Below are positions 16,769-25,213 of a DNA stretch of 64,000 nucleotides, piece by piece; within the stretch, counting starts at the first letter, position 1; each line of letters begins with the position of its first letter. The stretch lies in assembly GCA_965237785.1 (NCBI GenBank), contig OZ250159.1, positions 930,001-994,000 of the forward strand. Reading direction: 5' to 3'. Position numbers and translations under genes: made by a program. Origin of the DNA: UBA6522 sp965237785 (lineage in GTDB: Bacteria; Pseudomonadota; Gammaproteobacteria; Steroidobacterales; Rariloculaceae). The notes under the pieces are model-generated. The model ran no database searches and was not told where the DNA came from. It saw only the letters and a list, made by a program, of their open reading frames with translations.

Positions 16769-18127
16769 GTGTCCTCCATCAGCATTTTCGATATTTTCAA
16801 GATTGGTATCGGACCCTCCAGTTCGCATACCGTCGGACCGATGAAGGCGGCCCGCGACTTCGTTCGTCGCCTTGAAAAGGCCGGCAAAACACCACACAAG
16901 CTCGAAGTCAGGTTGTACGGCTCGCTCGCATATACCGGGAGAGGTCACGAAACCGATTCGGCTATTCTGCTGGGGCTCAGCGGTGAGGAGCCGGAGACGA
17001 TCGACCTCGATCTGAAAGATGGAATACTTGCACGGATCGACGCCGAGCATCGCCTGAAATTGCCGTTCGGAGCAACGATCGATTTCGATTTCGACACCGA
17101 TATGATCTTCAACTACGGTGACGATCTTCCAAGGCATACCAACGGCATGCGTTTTTCCGCGTTTGACGAGGCCGGAATCACGCTCTTGACAGATGACTAT
17201 TTCTCAATCGGCGGCGGTTTCATCGTCCGTGGCGATGAAGAGGAACGGTCGAATCAGACGGGCGAACCGCCTTACGCCTTTTCCACCGCTGAAGAATTAT
17301 TGGCGCAGGCCGTAGCAAATGGCCTGTCGATACCGGACCTTGTCCATGAAAATGAACTCGGTTGGCGTAGCAAAACGGAGGTTGACCAAAAGCTGACGGA
17401 CATCTGGGAGGCCATGCAAGCCTGCGTTCAGCGCGGGTTGCGTACGGAAGGCGTATTGCCGGGCCGCATGTTGGTGAGACGCAGGGCGGCGAAACTCCAT
17501 CGCGCGCTCAAAGCGAAAGGGGACAAAAGTGGGCTCGAGACGATGGACTGGGTCAACACCTACGCAATCGCCGTGAACGAAGAAAATGCAGCCGGCGGTC
17601 GCGTCGTCACGTCACCCACCAACGGTGCCGCGGGAATCATTCCGGCGGTACTGCATTACTACAAGTATTTTGTGGCGGACTTCAATGAGGAGGGCGTCAA
17701 GCGGTTTCTGCTTGCAGCGGGCGCGATCGGCATTCTGTACAAGATCAATGCCTCGATTTCAGGCGCTGAAATGGGTTGTCAGGGAGAGGTCGGAGTCGCT
17801 TGTTCCATGGCTGCGGCCGGCCTTGTTGCCGCGTTAAACGGTTCCGCCGCGCAATTGGAAAACGCCGCGGAAATCGGCATGGAACACAATCTCGGCCTCA
17901 CCTGCGACCCGGTCGGAGGCCTCGTGCAGATTCCATGTATCGAACGCAACGCCATGGGCTCGCTAAAAGCGATTAATGCGGCACGGCTCGCGATGCAGGG
18001 CGATGGATTGCACAACGTCTCGCTGGATCAGGTAATCAACACCATGCGGCAGACGGGTCTGGATATGTCGAGCATCTACAAGGAGACATCTCAGGGCGGC
18101 CTTGCGGTCAATGTCCCGGCATGCTGA
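16769..18127 (+). CDS. sdaA: L-serine ammonia-lyase (L-serine dehydratase)
   Basis: The 452-residue single-chain iron-sulfur enzyme starts at a GTG. The amino domain has FKIGIGPSSSHTVGPMKAA. The carboxyl catalytic domain has VVTSPTNGAAGIIPAVLHYY, GAEMGCQGEVGVACSMAA and LTCDPVGGLVQIPCIERN, whose three cysteine regions bind the oxygen-sensitive [4Fe-4S] cluster. It deaminates serine to pyruvate and ammonia in the cytoplasm. It is of the one-polypeptide type found in gammaproteobacteria rather than the split alpha/beta form. No operon partner is evident. Confidence 0.95.
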   Translation: MSSISIFDIFKIGIGPSSSHTVGPMKAARDFVRRLEKAGKTPHKLEVRLYGSLAYTGRGHETDSAILLGLSGEEPETIDLDLKDGILARIDAEHRLKLPFGATIDFDFDTDMIFNYGDDLPRHTNGMRFSAFDEAGITLLTDDYFSIGGGFIVRGDEEERSNQTGEPPYAFSTAEELLAQAVANGLSIPDLVHENELGWRSKTEVDQKLTDIWEAMQACVQRGLRTEGVLPGRMLVRRRAAKLHRALKAKGDKSGLETMDWVNTYAIAVNEENAAGGRVVTSPTNGAAGIIPAVLHYYKYFVADFNEEGVKRFLLAAGAIGILYKINASISGAEMGCQGEVGVACSMAAAGLVAALNGSAAQLENAAEIGMEHNLGLTCDPVGGLVQIPCIERNAMGSLKAINAARLAMQGDGLHNVSLDQVINTMRQTGLDMSSIYKETSQGGLAVNVPAC

Positions 18128-18218
18128 CCGGCGTGTCCGCCTCGGGACGAAAGCGGACACTCATTCTGCCCATTTTCGGCGGCCCACTGTTCGCAGGCTT
18201 CGAACTAGCAGGCTTCGA

Positions 18219-18839
18219 TCATGAATCGGGCATGCGGGCGCATTCGAGATACCGGAAACAGTCAACGAGATGGTCATTGATCAGGCCGGTGGCCTGCAGG
18301 TGCGCATACATGATCGTGCTACCGACAAACTTGAACCCCCGCTGTTTCATGTCCTTGCTGAGTCGATCCGACACAGATGAGGTCGCAGGCACATCGGCTT
18401 GCCTGTGCCATCTATTCTGGATCGGGGACCCGTCAACGAACTTCCAGATATAGGCGTCGAAACTGCCGACTTCGTCCTGCACCTCAAGAAATGCACGTGC
18501 GTTGGTTACGGCAGCCCGGACCTTGAGCCGATTCCGGATAATGCCGGGATCTTTGAGCAGTCCCTCGATCTTGCGCGCGCCGAAACGGCTGACCTGTTCG
18601 ACGTCGAAACCGGCAAAAGCCTTGCGATAGCCCTCCCGCTTGTGCAGCACTGTCGACCAACTGAGTCCGGCCTGGGCGCCTTCCAATATCAGGAACTCAA
18701 ATTGCCTGCGATCGTCGTGGACCGGCACTCCCCATTCTTCATCGTGGTAACGACGGTAGTCGTCACTGACGTTCTCGCACCAGGGACACCGTTTCAATGC
18801 AGCTTCTCCGACCACTGACCTGTCACAATTCGCATCCAC
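18219..18839 (-). CDS. tag: DNA-3-methyladenine glycosylase I
   Basis: The 206-residue protein shows the Tag motifs RCPWCENVSDDYRRYHDEEWGVP near the amino end, then FEFLILEGAQAGLSW, IIRNRLKVRAAV, and GFKFVGSTIMYAHLQATGLINDH with a final HLVDC. The amino-terminal Cys and His and the carboxyl His and Cys match the zinc 'snap' residues of the family. It removes 3-methyladenine from alkylated DNA as the first step of base excision repair. The amino end is about 14 residues longer than usual, so an internal start is possible. Confidence 0.93.
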   Translation of the reverse strand: MDANCDRSVVGEAALKRCPWCENVSDDYRRYHDEEWGVPVHDDRRQFEFLILEGAQAGLSWSTVLHKREGYRKAFAGFDVEQVSRFGARKIEGLLKDPGIIRNRLKVRAAVTNARAFLEVQDEVGSFDAYIWKFVDGSPIQNRWHRQADVPATSSVSDRLSKDMKQRGFKFVGSTIMYAHLQATGLINDHLVDCFRYLECARMPDS

Positions 18840-18976
18840 GGTGGAGCAGTTTAAGGGTAGAACCTCATTCAGTTTGCACCCCCAAAGTCACAGCCCGAAG
18901 TGGATTGACTGAATCGTAGCTTGTCTCTAAGGTGATCACTATATTCCAGTGGCTTTTGATGCTCCCGGGGAGTGCA

Positions 18977-19360
18977 ATGATGAGAGCCGTGTTTTCTGTC
19001 GGCGTGGCGTGGCTTCTGGCGGCCGGACCCGCCGTGTCGCATCACTCCTTTTCCGCTGAGTTCGACGTCAACCGGCCCATCCAATTGACGGGCACCGTCA
19101 CGAGAGTCGAATGGACGAATCCCCACGCTTGGCTCTTCATAGAGGTCGAAGACGATGACAGTAATGTTCAGAACTGGGCGATCGAACTCCTCGGCTTGAA
19201 CACTCTTTTTCGGCGCGGCTGGACACGCAACAGCTTGAAAGCAGGCGACATCGTCGGCATTACGGGGTTCGGCGCAAGGGACGGCAGCAATACCGGAAAC
19301 GCGTCGTCGGTCACGATGACAGAGTCGGGCGAACTCCTTTGGGAGAGCTCGGACGAGTAA
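18977..19360 (+). CDS. Stand-alone DUF6152 module protein
   Basis: The ATG at 18977 follows GGGGAG; an in-frame GTG further upstream at 18932 has no matching site. The 127-residue product has a signal peptide ending GPAVS, then His22-His23-Ser-Phe, VEWTNPH, NWAIELLGLNTLFRRGW and LKAGDIVGITGFGA. It ends without the second module, which is encoded by the next gene 59 bases on. So the pair is a split version of the fused proteins. Function unknown. Confidence 0.85.
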   Translation: MMRAVFSVGVAWLLAAGPAVSHHSFSAEFDVNRPIQLTGTVTRVEWTNPHAWLFIEVEDDDSNVQNWAIELLGLNTLFRRGWTRNSLKAGDIVGITGFGARDGSNTGNASSVTMTESGELLWESSDE

Positions 19361-19419
19361 CGGCCGCGAGCAGATAATCAGTCAATCCTGGTATCGGCTC
19401 CGGATTTGAGGGGTGCGAC

Positions 19420-20493
19420 ATGAAACGGCGACTCGCGACATTGGTCTTGCTGGCGTCAACCACGCCATTGGCGGCACAGTGGCTGACACTACAGACGCCG
19501 GGTATCCCGCGCACGGCCAACGGCGAGCCTGATCTCTCGGCACCCGTGCCGCGCGCGGCCGATGGCCACCCCGATCTGTCGGGTCTGTGGTTCCCCGTGA
19601 ATGTGAGCGGTAACCTGCTCGATCCGACCCAGGCCCATGAGTGGGCGCGTACGCTGATGAGTGAACGCGAGGCGCGCTTCTTCGAAGCCGACCCTCGCTT
19701 TCAATGCCTGCCGACCGGGCCGGGCTTCCTGACCTTGACCGGCACGTTGAACGGGCTGCGAAGAATTGTGCAGAACCCAACCGTCATCGCGATCCTCAAC
19801 GCCGACCTCAGCTATCGCCAGATCTTCACGGACGGCCGTGAACTCGAGCCCGATCCCCTCCCAACCTGGACGGGCTACTCCGTCGGCCGTTGGGATGGCG
19901 ATACGCTGGTGGTCGAGAGCAACGGCTACAACGACAAGACCTGGTTGCACGCCCGAGGGCTGCCGCACACTGAGGGCCTGCGCGTCACGGAGCGCTACCA
20001 TCGCTCGGACTTTGGGCATATCCAGGTGGAGGTTGCCTACGAGGATCCCGGCGCGTTCGAGTCACCGCTGCACGCGGTTATCCAGATGGAATTCCTCGCT
20101 GACGATGCGATGCTTGAGACCGTCTGCAGTGAGGCCTCCGAGGAACGCAGCCATTGGGGCGGCGAGATCGCGGAGGCCGACGAAAAGGTCGTGGACGTCG
20201 CGCCGGAGATTCTGGCCAGATACGTCGGTACGTACGAAGGATACTGGCTGCGCAGACCGATCGCGGTCGAAGTCACGCTGGAAGACGGCGCGCTGTTCCT
20301 GCTGAGGACACCGCCTTATACGCGAAATGCAAACGTCGCGACTGAGAAATCGCGGCTTATCGCGCAGTCCGAGACCGCGTTCGTGTGCAGCTGCGGTCTT
20401 GGATTCATCTTCGCAGCCGAAGACGGGGAAATGGCTACCGAAGTCTCCGAGATTCATGTTTCGGGCGCATGGGTCTTCAGACGCGTGCCTTAA
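19420..20493 (+). CDS. Exported second-module protein with extra carboxyl domain
   Basis: The 357-residue protein has a signal peptide ending PLAAQW and ribosome binding site GAGGGG. Landmarks are HPDLSGLWFPVN, RFQCLPTGPGFL, SYRQIFTDGRELEPD, GYSVGRWDGDTLVVESNGYNDKTWL and RVTERYHRSDFGHIQVEV. The TERYHRSDFGH wording is closest to similar proteins I recall as common in soil Acidobacteria genomes. After about residue 250 an extra domain begins with LARYVGTYEGYWLRRPIAVEV, absent from the other copies. It partners the stand-alone DUF6152 gene just upstream. Activity unknown; periplasmic. Confidence 0.8.
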   Translation: MKRRLATLVLLASTTPLAAQWLTLQTPGIPRTANGEPDLSAPVPRAADGHPDLSGLWFPVNVSGNLLDPTQAHEWARTLMSEREARFFEADPRFQCLPTGPGFLTLTGTLNGLRRIVQNPTVIAILNADLSYRQIFTDGRELEPDPLPTWTGYSVGRWDGDTLVVESNGYNDKTWLHARGLPHTEGLRVTERYHRSDFGHIQVEVAYEDPGAFESPLHAVIQMEFLADDAMLETVCSEASEERSHWGGEIAEADEKVVDVAPEILARYVGTYEGYWLRRPIAVEVTLEDGALFLLRTPPYTRNANVATEKSRLIAQSETAFVCSCGLGFIFAAEDGEMATEVSEIHVSGAWVFRRVP

Positions 20494-20591
20494 AAAAACT
20501 TGGGGGGACGAGCCCGTAAATCTCACCAACCTTCTACTGCGTCCCGCCACCGCGGCGCCTCGACGCCCTCGCTGTCAGAATTCGCATCCTC

Positions 20592-20655
20592 GGTGGACCA
20601 GGTTCAGGGTGGACCAAGTTCGGGGTGGACCAGGTTCAGGGTGGACCCTCTCAGG
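20592..20655. repeat. Four 16-bp tandem repeats
   Basis: Units at 20592, 20608, 20624 and 20640 each begin GGTGGACC; the first and third are identical (GGTGGACCAGGTTCAG). The array lies between the 3' ends of two convergent genes, at the edge of the degraded region. Confidence 0.88.
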
Positions 20656-20666
20656 TCACGGACCTC

Positions 20667-21204
20667 TCATTCCGAAGCTACAGGCCTCAGGCCTGTCGAC
20701 TCGATAATTGTGGCCACGGCGTCCGAGGACAGAAACGCAATCAATCTCTGCGCATCTTCCGGATTTGGCGCCTGGTCGGCGATGACGGCAAGAAACGTCG
20801 GCATCTGTTGTACTTCGTCGGGTATCGGCCCCACGTAGTCCCCCCCTCAATTGACAGGACCTCGCTCACGGCCTGGAAACCGATCTCAACCTCGCCGCGA
20901 GCGACGACACTTGCGACGCGTTCGGTTACAACGCGCCGGCGGTCTCTCCGGGCGCGAGGCGAACCGGGATGGATTCGGGCCCCCCGCCCATGGAGGACCC
21001 GTATTCGGTGATCACCGCGATTCCCGTGGCCTGCTCGAATATCGGCCCAAGAATATTGAAGGCGGCCGTAAACCCGCCGGACGTAATCACCTTGAGTTGG
21101 CGAGGTTCCTCTACCGCCGCTGTGCGTTCAAGCGACTCCGTGGAGGGTGCCTGGCACCCAAAAACCATCGACGCCAGGGAGATTATCGCGATTAACTTTC
21201 TCAT
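20667..21204 (-). pseudogene. Periplasmic substrate-binding lipoprotein (ModA-like) with internal deletion
   Basis: From the ATG at 21204 the frame encodes a lipoprotein leader (SLASMVFGCQ), then LKVITSGGFTAAFNILGP and PVRLAPGETA, the amino end of a molybdate/phosphate-type binding protein. That frame stops at 20926. In another frame, from about 20925 down to 20667, the carboxyl end continues: VVARGEVEIGFQAVSEVL, GPIPDEVQQMPTFLAVIA and AQRLIAFLSSDAVATII. Roughly 80-100 central residues usual in the family are missing, so it is an internal deletion rather than a simple indel. It overlaps the 3' end of the toxin gene. Confidence 0.8.
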
Positions 21205-21742
21205 TATTCTTTCCGCTTATTCTGTACTGACCCGCCCAGCGCCAGACGTTACCGTACATTCTTTTGTGGCAGTTTCTGAGGAATCGCTCGTCCAGCAACG
21301 GCAACGCACCGAACCGTAGATACCAGCGTGCAGCGTTTTCGTCCTTTGCGTCGATGGCAAGGGCCATGCCGCCCACCTCGGCAGCCACGGCTAAAGCCCG
21401 CTCGCCGGCCGCAAGCAGCAAGTCGCCACCAAGCCCCCGGCCCTGCACGGATTGGTCGATTGCCAGTCGCCCGAGCCGAAAGACCGGTACGTCGTAGCGA
21501 CCGAGCTTCTTGGTCAGGTACGCCGGCACGCGAGCGAACTCAAGGGCGCCTGGGCTGATTGTGTAGTAACCGAGAACGCGTCCCGGTTGCACCGGAGATA
21601 CTGCAACGAATGTCTTGGCTCCGCCGGACTCGTGATGCTGCCGAGCGTAGCGGCTGAGGTATTCGTTTAGGTCACGCTCACCGCAATCGAAGTTCTTGCG
21701 GTCATGATGCCGGCGGATCGGCTCTTCCCGCCAGTTCGTCAA
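21128..21742 (-). CDS. GNAT acetyltransferase toxin (TacT-like), carboxyl end altered
   Basis: Residues 1 to about 155 follow the TacT/AtaT-type toxin pattern: FDCGERDLNEYLSRYARQHH, RVLGYYTISPGALEF, the acetyl-CoA loop LAIDQSVQGRGLGGDLLL and NAARWYLRFGALPLLDE. Such toxins acetylate aminoacyl-tRNAs and stop translation. After LPLLDE the usual carboxyl strand is replaced by about 48 unrelated residues running into the neighbouring binding-protein pseudogene. The 3' end was probably lost in the same rearrangement, and activity is doubtful. The antitoxin gene lies five bases upstream. Confidence 0.82.
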   Translation of the reverse strand: MTNWREEPIRRHHDRKNFDCGERDLNEYLSRYARQHHESGGAKTFVAVSPVQPGRVLGYYTISPGALEFARVPAYLTKKLGRYDVPVFRLGRLAIDQSVQGRGLGGDLLLAAGERALAVAAEVGGMALAIDAKDENAARWYLRFGALPLLDERFLRNCHKRMYGNVWRWAGQYRISGKNNEKVNRDNLPGVDGFWVPGTLHGVA

Positions 21743-21747
21743 CAGGA

Positions 21748-22038
21748 CTATGCCCGGGCGGCGCGACGCCGGGCGGCGGCCATCAGAGCAGCGGTAGGCT
21801 TGGGTGGATTCTCCAACAGTTCCAACACGCGCACGGTGTCGCGCTCGGACAGCACAATGCGTTCGGCCTGATTCACCACGTGGCGCGCGGCGGGGAGCGT
21901 GTTGCGCATTATAAAGCTGGTGAGGTCCAGCCGTTCATAGGCCGCCGCCGTAGCCAGCAGTCGCTTTTCTTCTTTGGTCGCCCGCAACTCGATCCTGTCT
22001 TTGCGGGCCGCAGTGGTTGCCGGCATCGTAGACTCCAT
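21748..22038 (-). CDS. DUF1778 antitoxin (TacA-like)
   Basis: The product is 96 residues from the ATG at 22038, or 92 from the ATG at 22026. It contains KDRIELRATKEEKRLLATAA, the ribbon-helix-helix of DUF1778, then YERLDLTSFIMRNTL, and a carboxyl tail with ERIVLSERDTVRVLELLENPP, the part that wraps the acetyltransferase toxin. It is immediately upstream of the toxin gene on the same strand. Autoregulation is expected through the palindromic TACGTA sites just ahead of the start. Confidence 0.88.
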   Translation of the reverse strand: MESTMPATTAARKDRIELRATKEEKRLLATAAAYERLDLTSFIMRNTLPAARHVVNQAERIVLSERDTVRVLELLENPPKPTAALMAAARRRAARA

Positions 22039-22050
22039 CCCATCGTGATT

Positions 22051-22072
22051 TACGTACGGGTTATATACGTAC
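22051..22072 (-). promoter_or_regulatory. Candidate antitoxin operator: paired TACGTAC sites
   Basis: TACGTAC occurs at 22051-22057 and 22066-22072; each contains the perfect palindrome TACGTA. The intervening TTATATA is AT-rich and promoter-like. The sites end 13 bases before the antitoxin start, where a ribbon-helix-helix repressor would normally bind. Confidence 0.55.
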
Positions 22073-22095
22073 ATCATGGCGCGGGTCAAGACCAA

Positions 22096-22479
22096 TCAAC
22101 TACCAAGCGACCCGTTTCGGCCGCATTTACTTTTCCGTGGCTTCCAGATCGCGATCAATGCTGCCAGATTTCGAGGGTGCCCCTTTTAAACACTTTAGGA
22201 ACAATAGGTTACGAAAATGTGACGACAAAGTATCCCCAACAATACCCCCACGGATTCTGCGCTGATGTGTTGGCCTTGAGGGGGATTTTTGATCTATCGA
22301 AATCCGCTTGCGCTTCATCTCCAGACCTCCTCTCCAGGATTTTGGCCTGTCAGAAATCGTCTTCCTCATGGATTAGTTTTCGGGAATAGCGTCATTTGGA
22401 CCATCTTTCAGATATGGGTAGAATCAGCATTGCGGGCACATACGGTCAGTGCATCCAGATATTGCTTGGGGAGAGGGTA
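22096..22479. other. AT-richer intergenic region with an integrase-type C-tract motif
   Basis: I find no convincing gene in these 384 bases. At 22231-22250 there is ATCCCC followed 8 bases later by ATACCCCC, resembling sequences at 25376 and just upstream of the integrase at 36105. That suggests an old element boundary. The last 20 bases hold the GGGGAGAGG ribosome binding site of the next gene. Confidence 0.45.
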
Positions 22480-22854
22480 ATGAGACTAACGATAACGGGT
22501 GCCTTAACGATATTTGCACTCACAGTGATTAACCCTGTGGTTTGGGGGCACCACTCCCATACCAACTATTTACAGGGAGAGTGGTTGTTTCTGGAGGGCA
22601 CGGTCAGGGAAATTCACTGGATGAATCCTCACAGCTGGATCTACCTCGATGTCGTCCATTCGGATGGACAGTCGAGAGCCTGGGCGATCGAGGGAGCCAG
22701 CGTCACCCAGCTCAGGCGAGACGGCTGGACCCAGGAAAGCATACAAGTCGGCGACGATCTCACCATGAGGTGCCATCCACTAAAAGATGGATCAAGGGGT
22801 TGCCTTCTTGGCTATATCACGCTGGATGATGGCTCGGAGAAAGAATTCGACTAA
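22480..22854 (+). CDS. Stand-alone DUF6152 module protein
   Basis: The ATG at 22480 has GGGGAGAGG upstream. The 124-residue product has a signal peptide ending NPVVWG, then His24-His25-Ser-His, IHWMNPHSWIYLDV, WAIEGASVTQLRRDGW and IQVGDDLTMRCHPLKDG. The last stretch contains a cysteine pair (RCHPL and RGCLLG) absent from most copies. It is followed 31 bases later by an exported protein unlike the usual second module, so this may be a different partnership. Function unknown. Confidence 0.83.
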   Translation: MRLTITGALTIFALTVINPVVWGHHSHTNYLQGEWLFLEGTVREIHWMNPHSWIYLDVVHSDGQSRAWAIEGASVTQLRRDGWTQESIQVGDDLTMRCHPLKDGSRGCLLGYITLDDGSEKEFD

Positions 22855-22885
22855 CCATTTAACCTGACTTCCTGGGAGAAGAATC

Positions 22886-23677
22886 ATGCGTCTGAGAAGA
22901 ATGAAAACGTTAATGCCACTGGCACTTGGCCTCGTGCTCCAGGGAACTGCTTACGCGCAAGGCTGGATCAAGTACATCGATGAAGGCGACCAGTTCGTTG
23001 TAAATTTTCCTGGCGAGCCCGAGATACTGGAGGTTGATTACATCGCCGAATCGGGTGTCACCGTCCCATCCCGCATCTATAGCGTCGAAAACGGAAATAG
23101 CCGCTATGCGATAACTGTCGTGGACTACACAGAGGCTGATCAGGTACACGTGGCACGCTGCCGTCGAATGGAGGCGGAACTCGATATAGTAAGCCCCAAT
23201 CAATGCAGGGGCCGCGGGCACTTGGCTGACATTAGAGGCTCGATCGCGTTCGAGGCATGGAACATTCGCCGACGTAACAGCGGCGAGATCACCTACGACG
23301 CCTTCGGACAGGTAGATGGGGTTCCAGGTCACCAGATACAGATACTCCATCCCGATGAGTCTCGATCCTTCATCGGACTCTATATGCATGATCGCCGCCT
23401 CTATGTACTCGAAGGAACGGTGCCGGGCGACGACCCACCTCCCGGGCTCTTTCAGCAATCCCTGGGAATGCTGGATGAGATGGGAAGACGGGTTCGTTAC
23501 GAGAGTGACGCCGAGGGCAACTACTCCCGCGTCCAAACTCTTTATGAGTATATCGGCGACGAGGACCCTGTTACAGGGGAACCCGTGTCGGATTTTTCTG
23601 CGGGCGATGATGGTCGTATCAGGGACCCTGACGAAAGAACTGGAATCTGGGTACCCGAAGCATCCGGAGATCGGTAG
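22886..23677 (+). CDS. Exported protein of unknown function, companion of the preceding DUF6152 gene
   Basis: The ribosome binding site is GGGAGAAG. The 263-residue protein has a signal peptide ending GTAYAQG, then WIKYIDEGDQFVVNFPGEPE, SGVTVPSRIYSVENG and YAITVVDYTEAD. Two cysteines (ARCRRME and NQCRGRG) could form a disulfide. Later comes RSFIGLYMHDRRLYVLEGTV. The FVVNFPGEP opening recalls a loose group of exported proteins with no function I can name. It is not similar to the second module. Same strand and close spacing suggest cotranscription with the DUF6152 gene. Confidence 0.65.
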   Translation: MRLRRMKTLMPLALGLVLQGTAYAQGWIKYIDEGDQFVVNFPGEPEILEVDYIAESGVTVPSRIYSVENGNSRYAITVVDYTEADQVHVARCRRMEAELDIVSPNQCRGRGHLADIRGSIAFEAWNIRRRNSGEITYDAFGQVDGVPGHQIQILHPDESRSFIGLYMHDRRLYVLEGTVPGDDPPPGLFQQSLGMLDEMGRRVRYESDAEGNYSRVQTLYEYIGDEDPVTGEPVSDFSAGDDGRIRDPDERTGIWVPEASGDR

Positions 23678-23712
23678 ACGGGACCGCTAACGCCTCCACA
23701 CCGCCTTCGGCG

Positions 23713-23827
23713 TAGCGCCGAATACGACGAGGAACGCCCCCACGACAGCTTGGGACGGATACCCCCAGTCATGTTCAGACGACAGGTAGAAATAGCCAGA
23801 AACTCTGCTTTAGAACTGTCTCATTGA
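23713..23827 (+). pseudogene. 3' remnant of an IS3-family transposase
   Basis: One frame gives SAEYDEERPHDSLGRIPP and then VMFRRQVEIARNSALELSH before the stop at 23827. YNxxRPHDSLGxxPP is the conserved carboxyl end of IS3-family OrfB integrases, lying just past the catalytic glutamate. Nothing upstream in this frame resembles the rest of the transposase. It is a short fossil. Confidence 0.7.
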
Positions 23828-23964
23828 CAGGGAAGCTTACGCTTCAAGGAAACCAGATGAGCCGGACACTCGCTTAGATCCAATCCCTGTCTGCCCGAAT
23901 GTTTTACAACGTACAATTGGAAGCTAGGGGATCATTGAACATTTAATGTGAGGCAACTATAGAG

Positions 23965-24612
23965 ATGCGTATATCGACCATCGTAGTCATTTGCTTGCTG
24001 CTTAGCATTCCATGTAGTGCTCAGAACAACCTAAAACCAACCGCCCGTTCGCTTTTGCAGGTGGTCTGGGATATAGGCGTAGTAAATCGCGAACAAGCTG
24101 AAATTGAGGTAAGGCTCGGAAACGATCCGCTATCCTTGATCAAACTACCCACCGTGACATCCTGGAGTACGGGCTTGACAGGTCCTGATATGAGGGAAGT
24201 CAATTTGGTTGTTCCCACTTGGTGGGTTCTCGACAGATCGGGAACAAGAAATGGTGCAACTTTTTCTGTTTGGTGTGACAGCGGGAGTCTTTATCAGGAC
24301 ACCCTTACCGTCTATGACCTAAAGGGGGCTCAAGGAAATGCCACCGTGGAGTGGGCATTTGACGGAGAGCCGTTCGTTAACAGTAATTGGGAGCAGCAGG
24401 ACAAACTTATTCTTCCGAGCAACGAGTTCCCTCATGATATTTTTGTTAGGAGACTGGCAAACGCCAACTTTCTCGTTCTGAAAATCCGAGGCCATGCGGG
24501 TGTTTCGGACACGATAGAGAACCCCTATTATCGCCCGGACGGTATCGTAACGGTGCCGGTCTCCCTTAACGGTGATAGATCCGATTTATTAAGTTTGATT
24601 GAAGACTGCTGA
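23965..24612 (+). CDS. Exported protein of unknown function
   Basis: The 215-residue product has a signal peptide ending IPCSAQNN. The remainder looks like a secreted beta-rich protein with many tryptophans and serines (VTSWSTGLTGPD, WWVLDRSGTRNG, VEWAFDGEPFVNSNWEQQD). There is one cysteine in FSVWCDSG and one at the carboxyl end. Base composition is AT-richer than the flanks and it sits between two transposon or helicase fossils, so recent acquisition is likely. I do not recognise the family. Confidence 0.6.
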   Translation: MRISTIVVICLLLSIPCSAQNNLKPTARSLLQVVWDIGVVNREQAEIEVRLGNDPLSLIKLPTVTSWSTGLTGPDMREVNLVVPTWWVLDRSGTRNGATFSVWCDSGSLYQDTLTVYDLKGAQGNATVEWAFDGEPFVNSNWEQQDKLILPSNEFPHDIFVRRLANANFLVLKIRGHAGVSDTIENPYYRPDGIVTVPVSLNGDRSDLLSLIEDC

Positions 24613-24829
24613 CGCAGTGAGCAACTACTTATCGTATCCCGTGAAGAGATCTGCCTTGTATTGACGTTCTACTCAAAAACCGGTTCACGGAGGATGCGGT
24701 TTCTGACAGAATTTGAACAAGAAGAAGGGTGTCGGATGAAACGTAAGCGGTACTCGGTGAAGCCGTTCTTGGGAGTCAGGTCAATGCCGCTCGTTTTGGT
24801 AAACGCATGAAGTTCGATGCACCAGGAGT

Positions 24830-25189
24830 CTACCGCCCCTGCCCGAGCGCAGGAGTCGCGCCGGCCGGTTGATTCTCTGGCTGTGTTCGTCGGAGGTCTC
24901 GTGTGTAGTTGTAATTGGGCAAATTGATACATCCCAGAAAGGGACCGTATCGGCCGGTCTTCGGTTGTATCGAGCCATCGCATCTGGCGCAGCTTTCGAT
25001 GACCTGACTGCAGTCGGGGCACCTGAAATGATCATTTTCCGCAACGGGCGACCCCGTTCCGCAAGCAGGGCAGGCGGGTCGTGTGTACTCGCAATACGGC
25101 CAACTGGTGCAGGCGTGGAACGTGCTTCCGTCCCGAGTGTTGTCGCGTCGCTCGAGGCGCCCTTGGACACACGTTGAACAGGGCCGTGC
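24830..25189 (-). pseudogene. 3' remnant of a helicase with topoisomerase-type C4 zinc ribbons
   Basis: Reading leftward from a stop at 25190-25192, one open frame gives RPCSTCVQGRLERRDNTRDG, then SWPYCEYTRPACPACGTGSP, FRCPDCSQVIESCARCDG and GRYGPFLGCINLPNYNYTR, ending at 24830. These are tandem C4 zinc ribbons of the topoisomerase DNA-binding type, found at the end of UvrD-like helicases. One canonical cysteine has become asparagine (PNYN instead of PxCx). The helicase body is absent. The flanking bases from 24613 to 24829 hold no clear gene, though MKRKRYSV at 24736 recalls the start of an IS3-family OrfA. Confidence 0.72.
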
Positions 25190-25213
25190 TTAGAGAGACA
25201 TAGCTTACACAGC

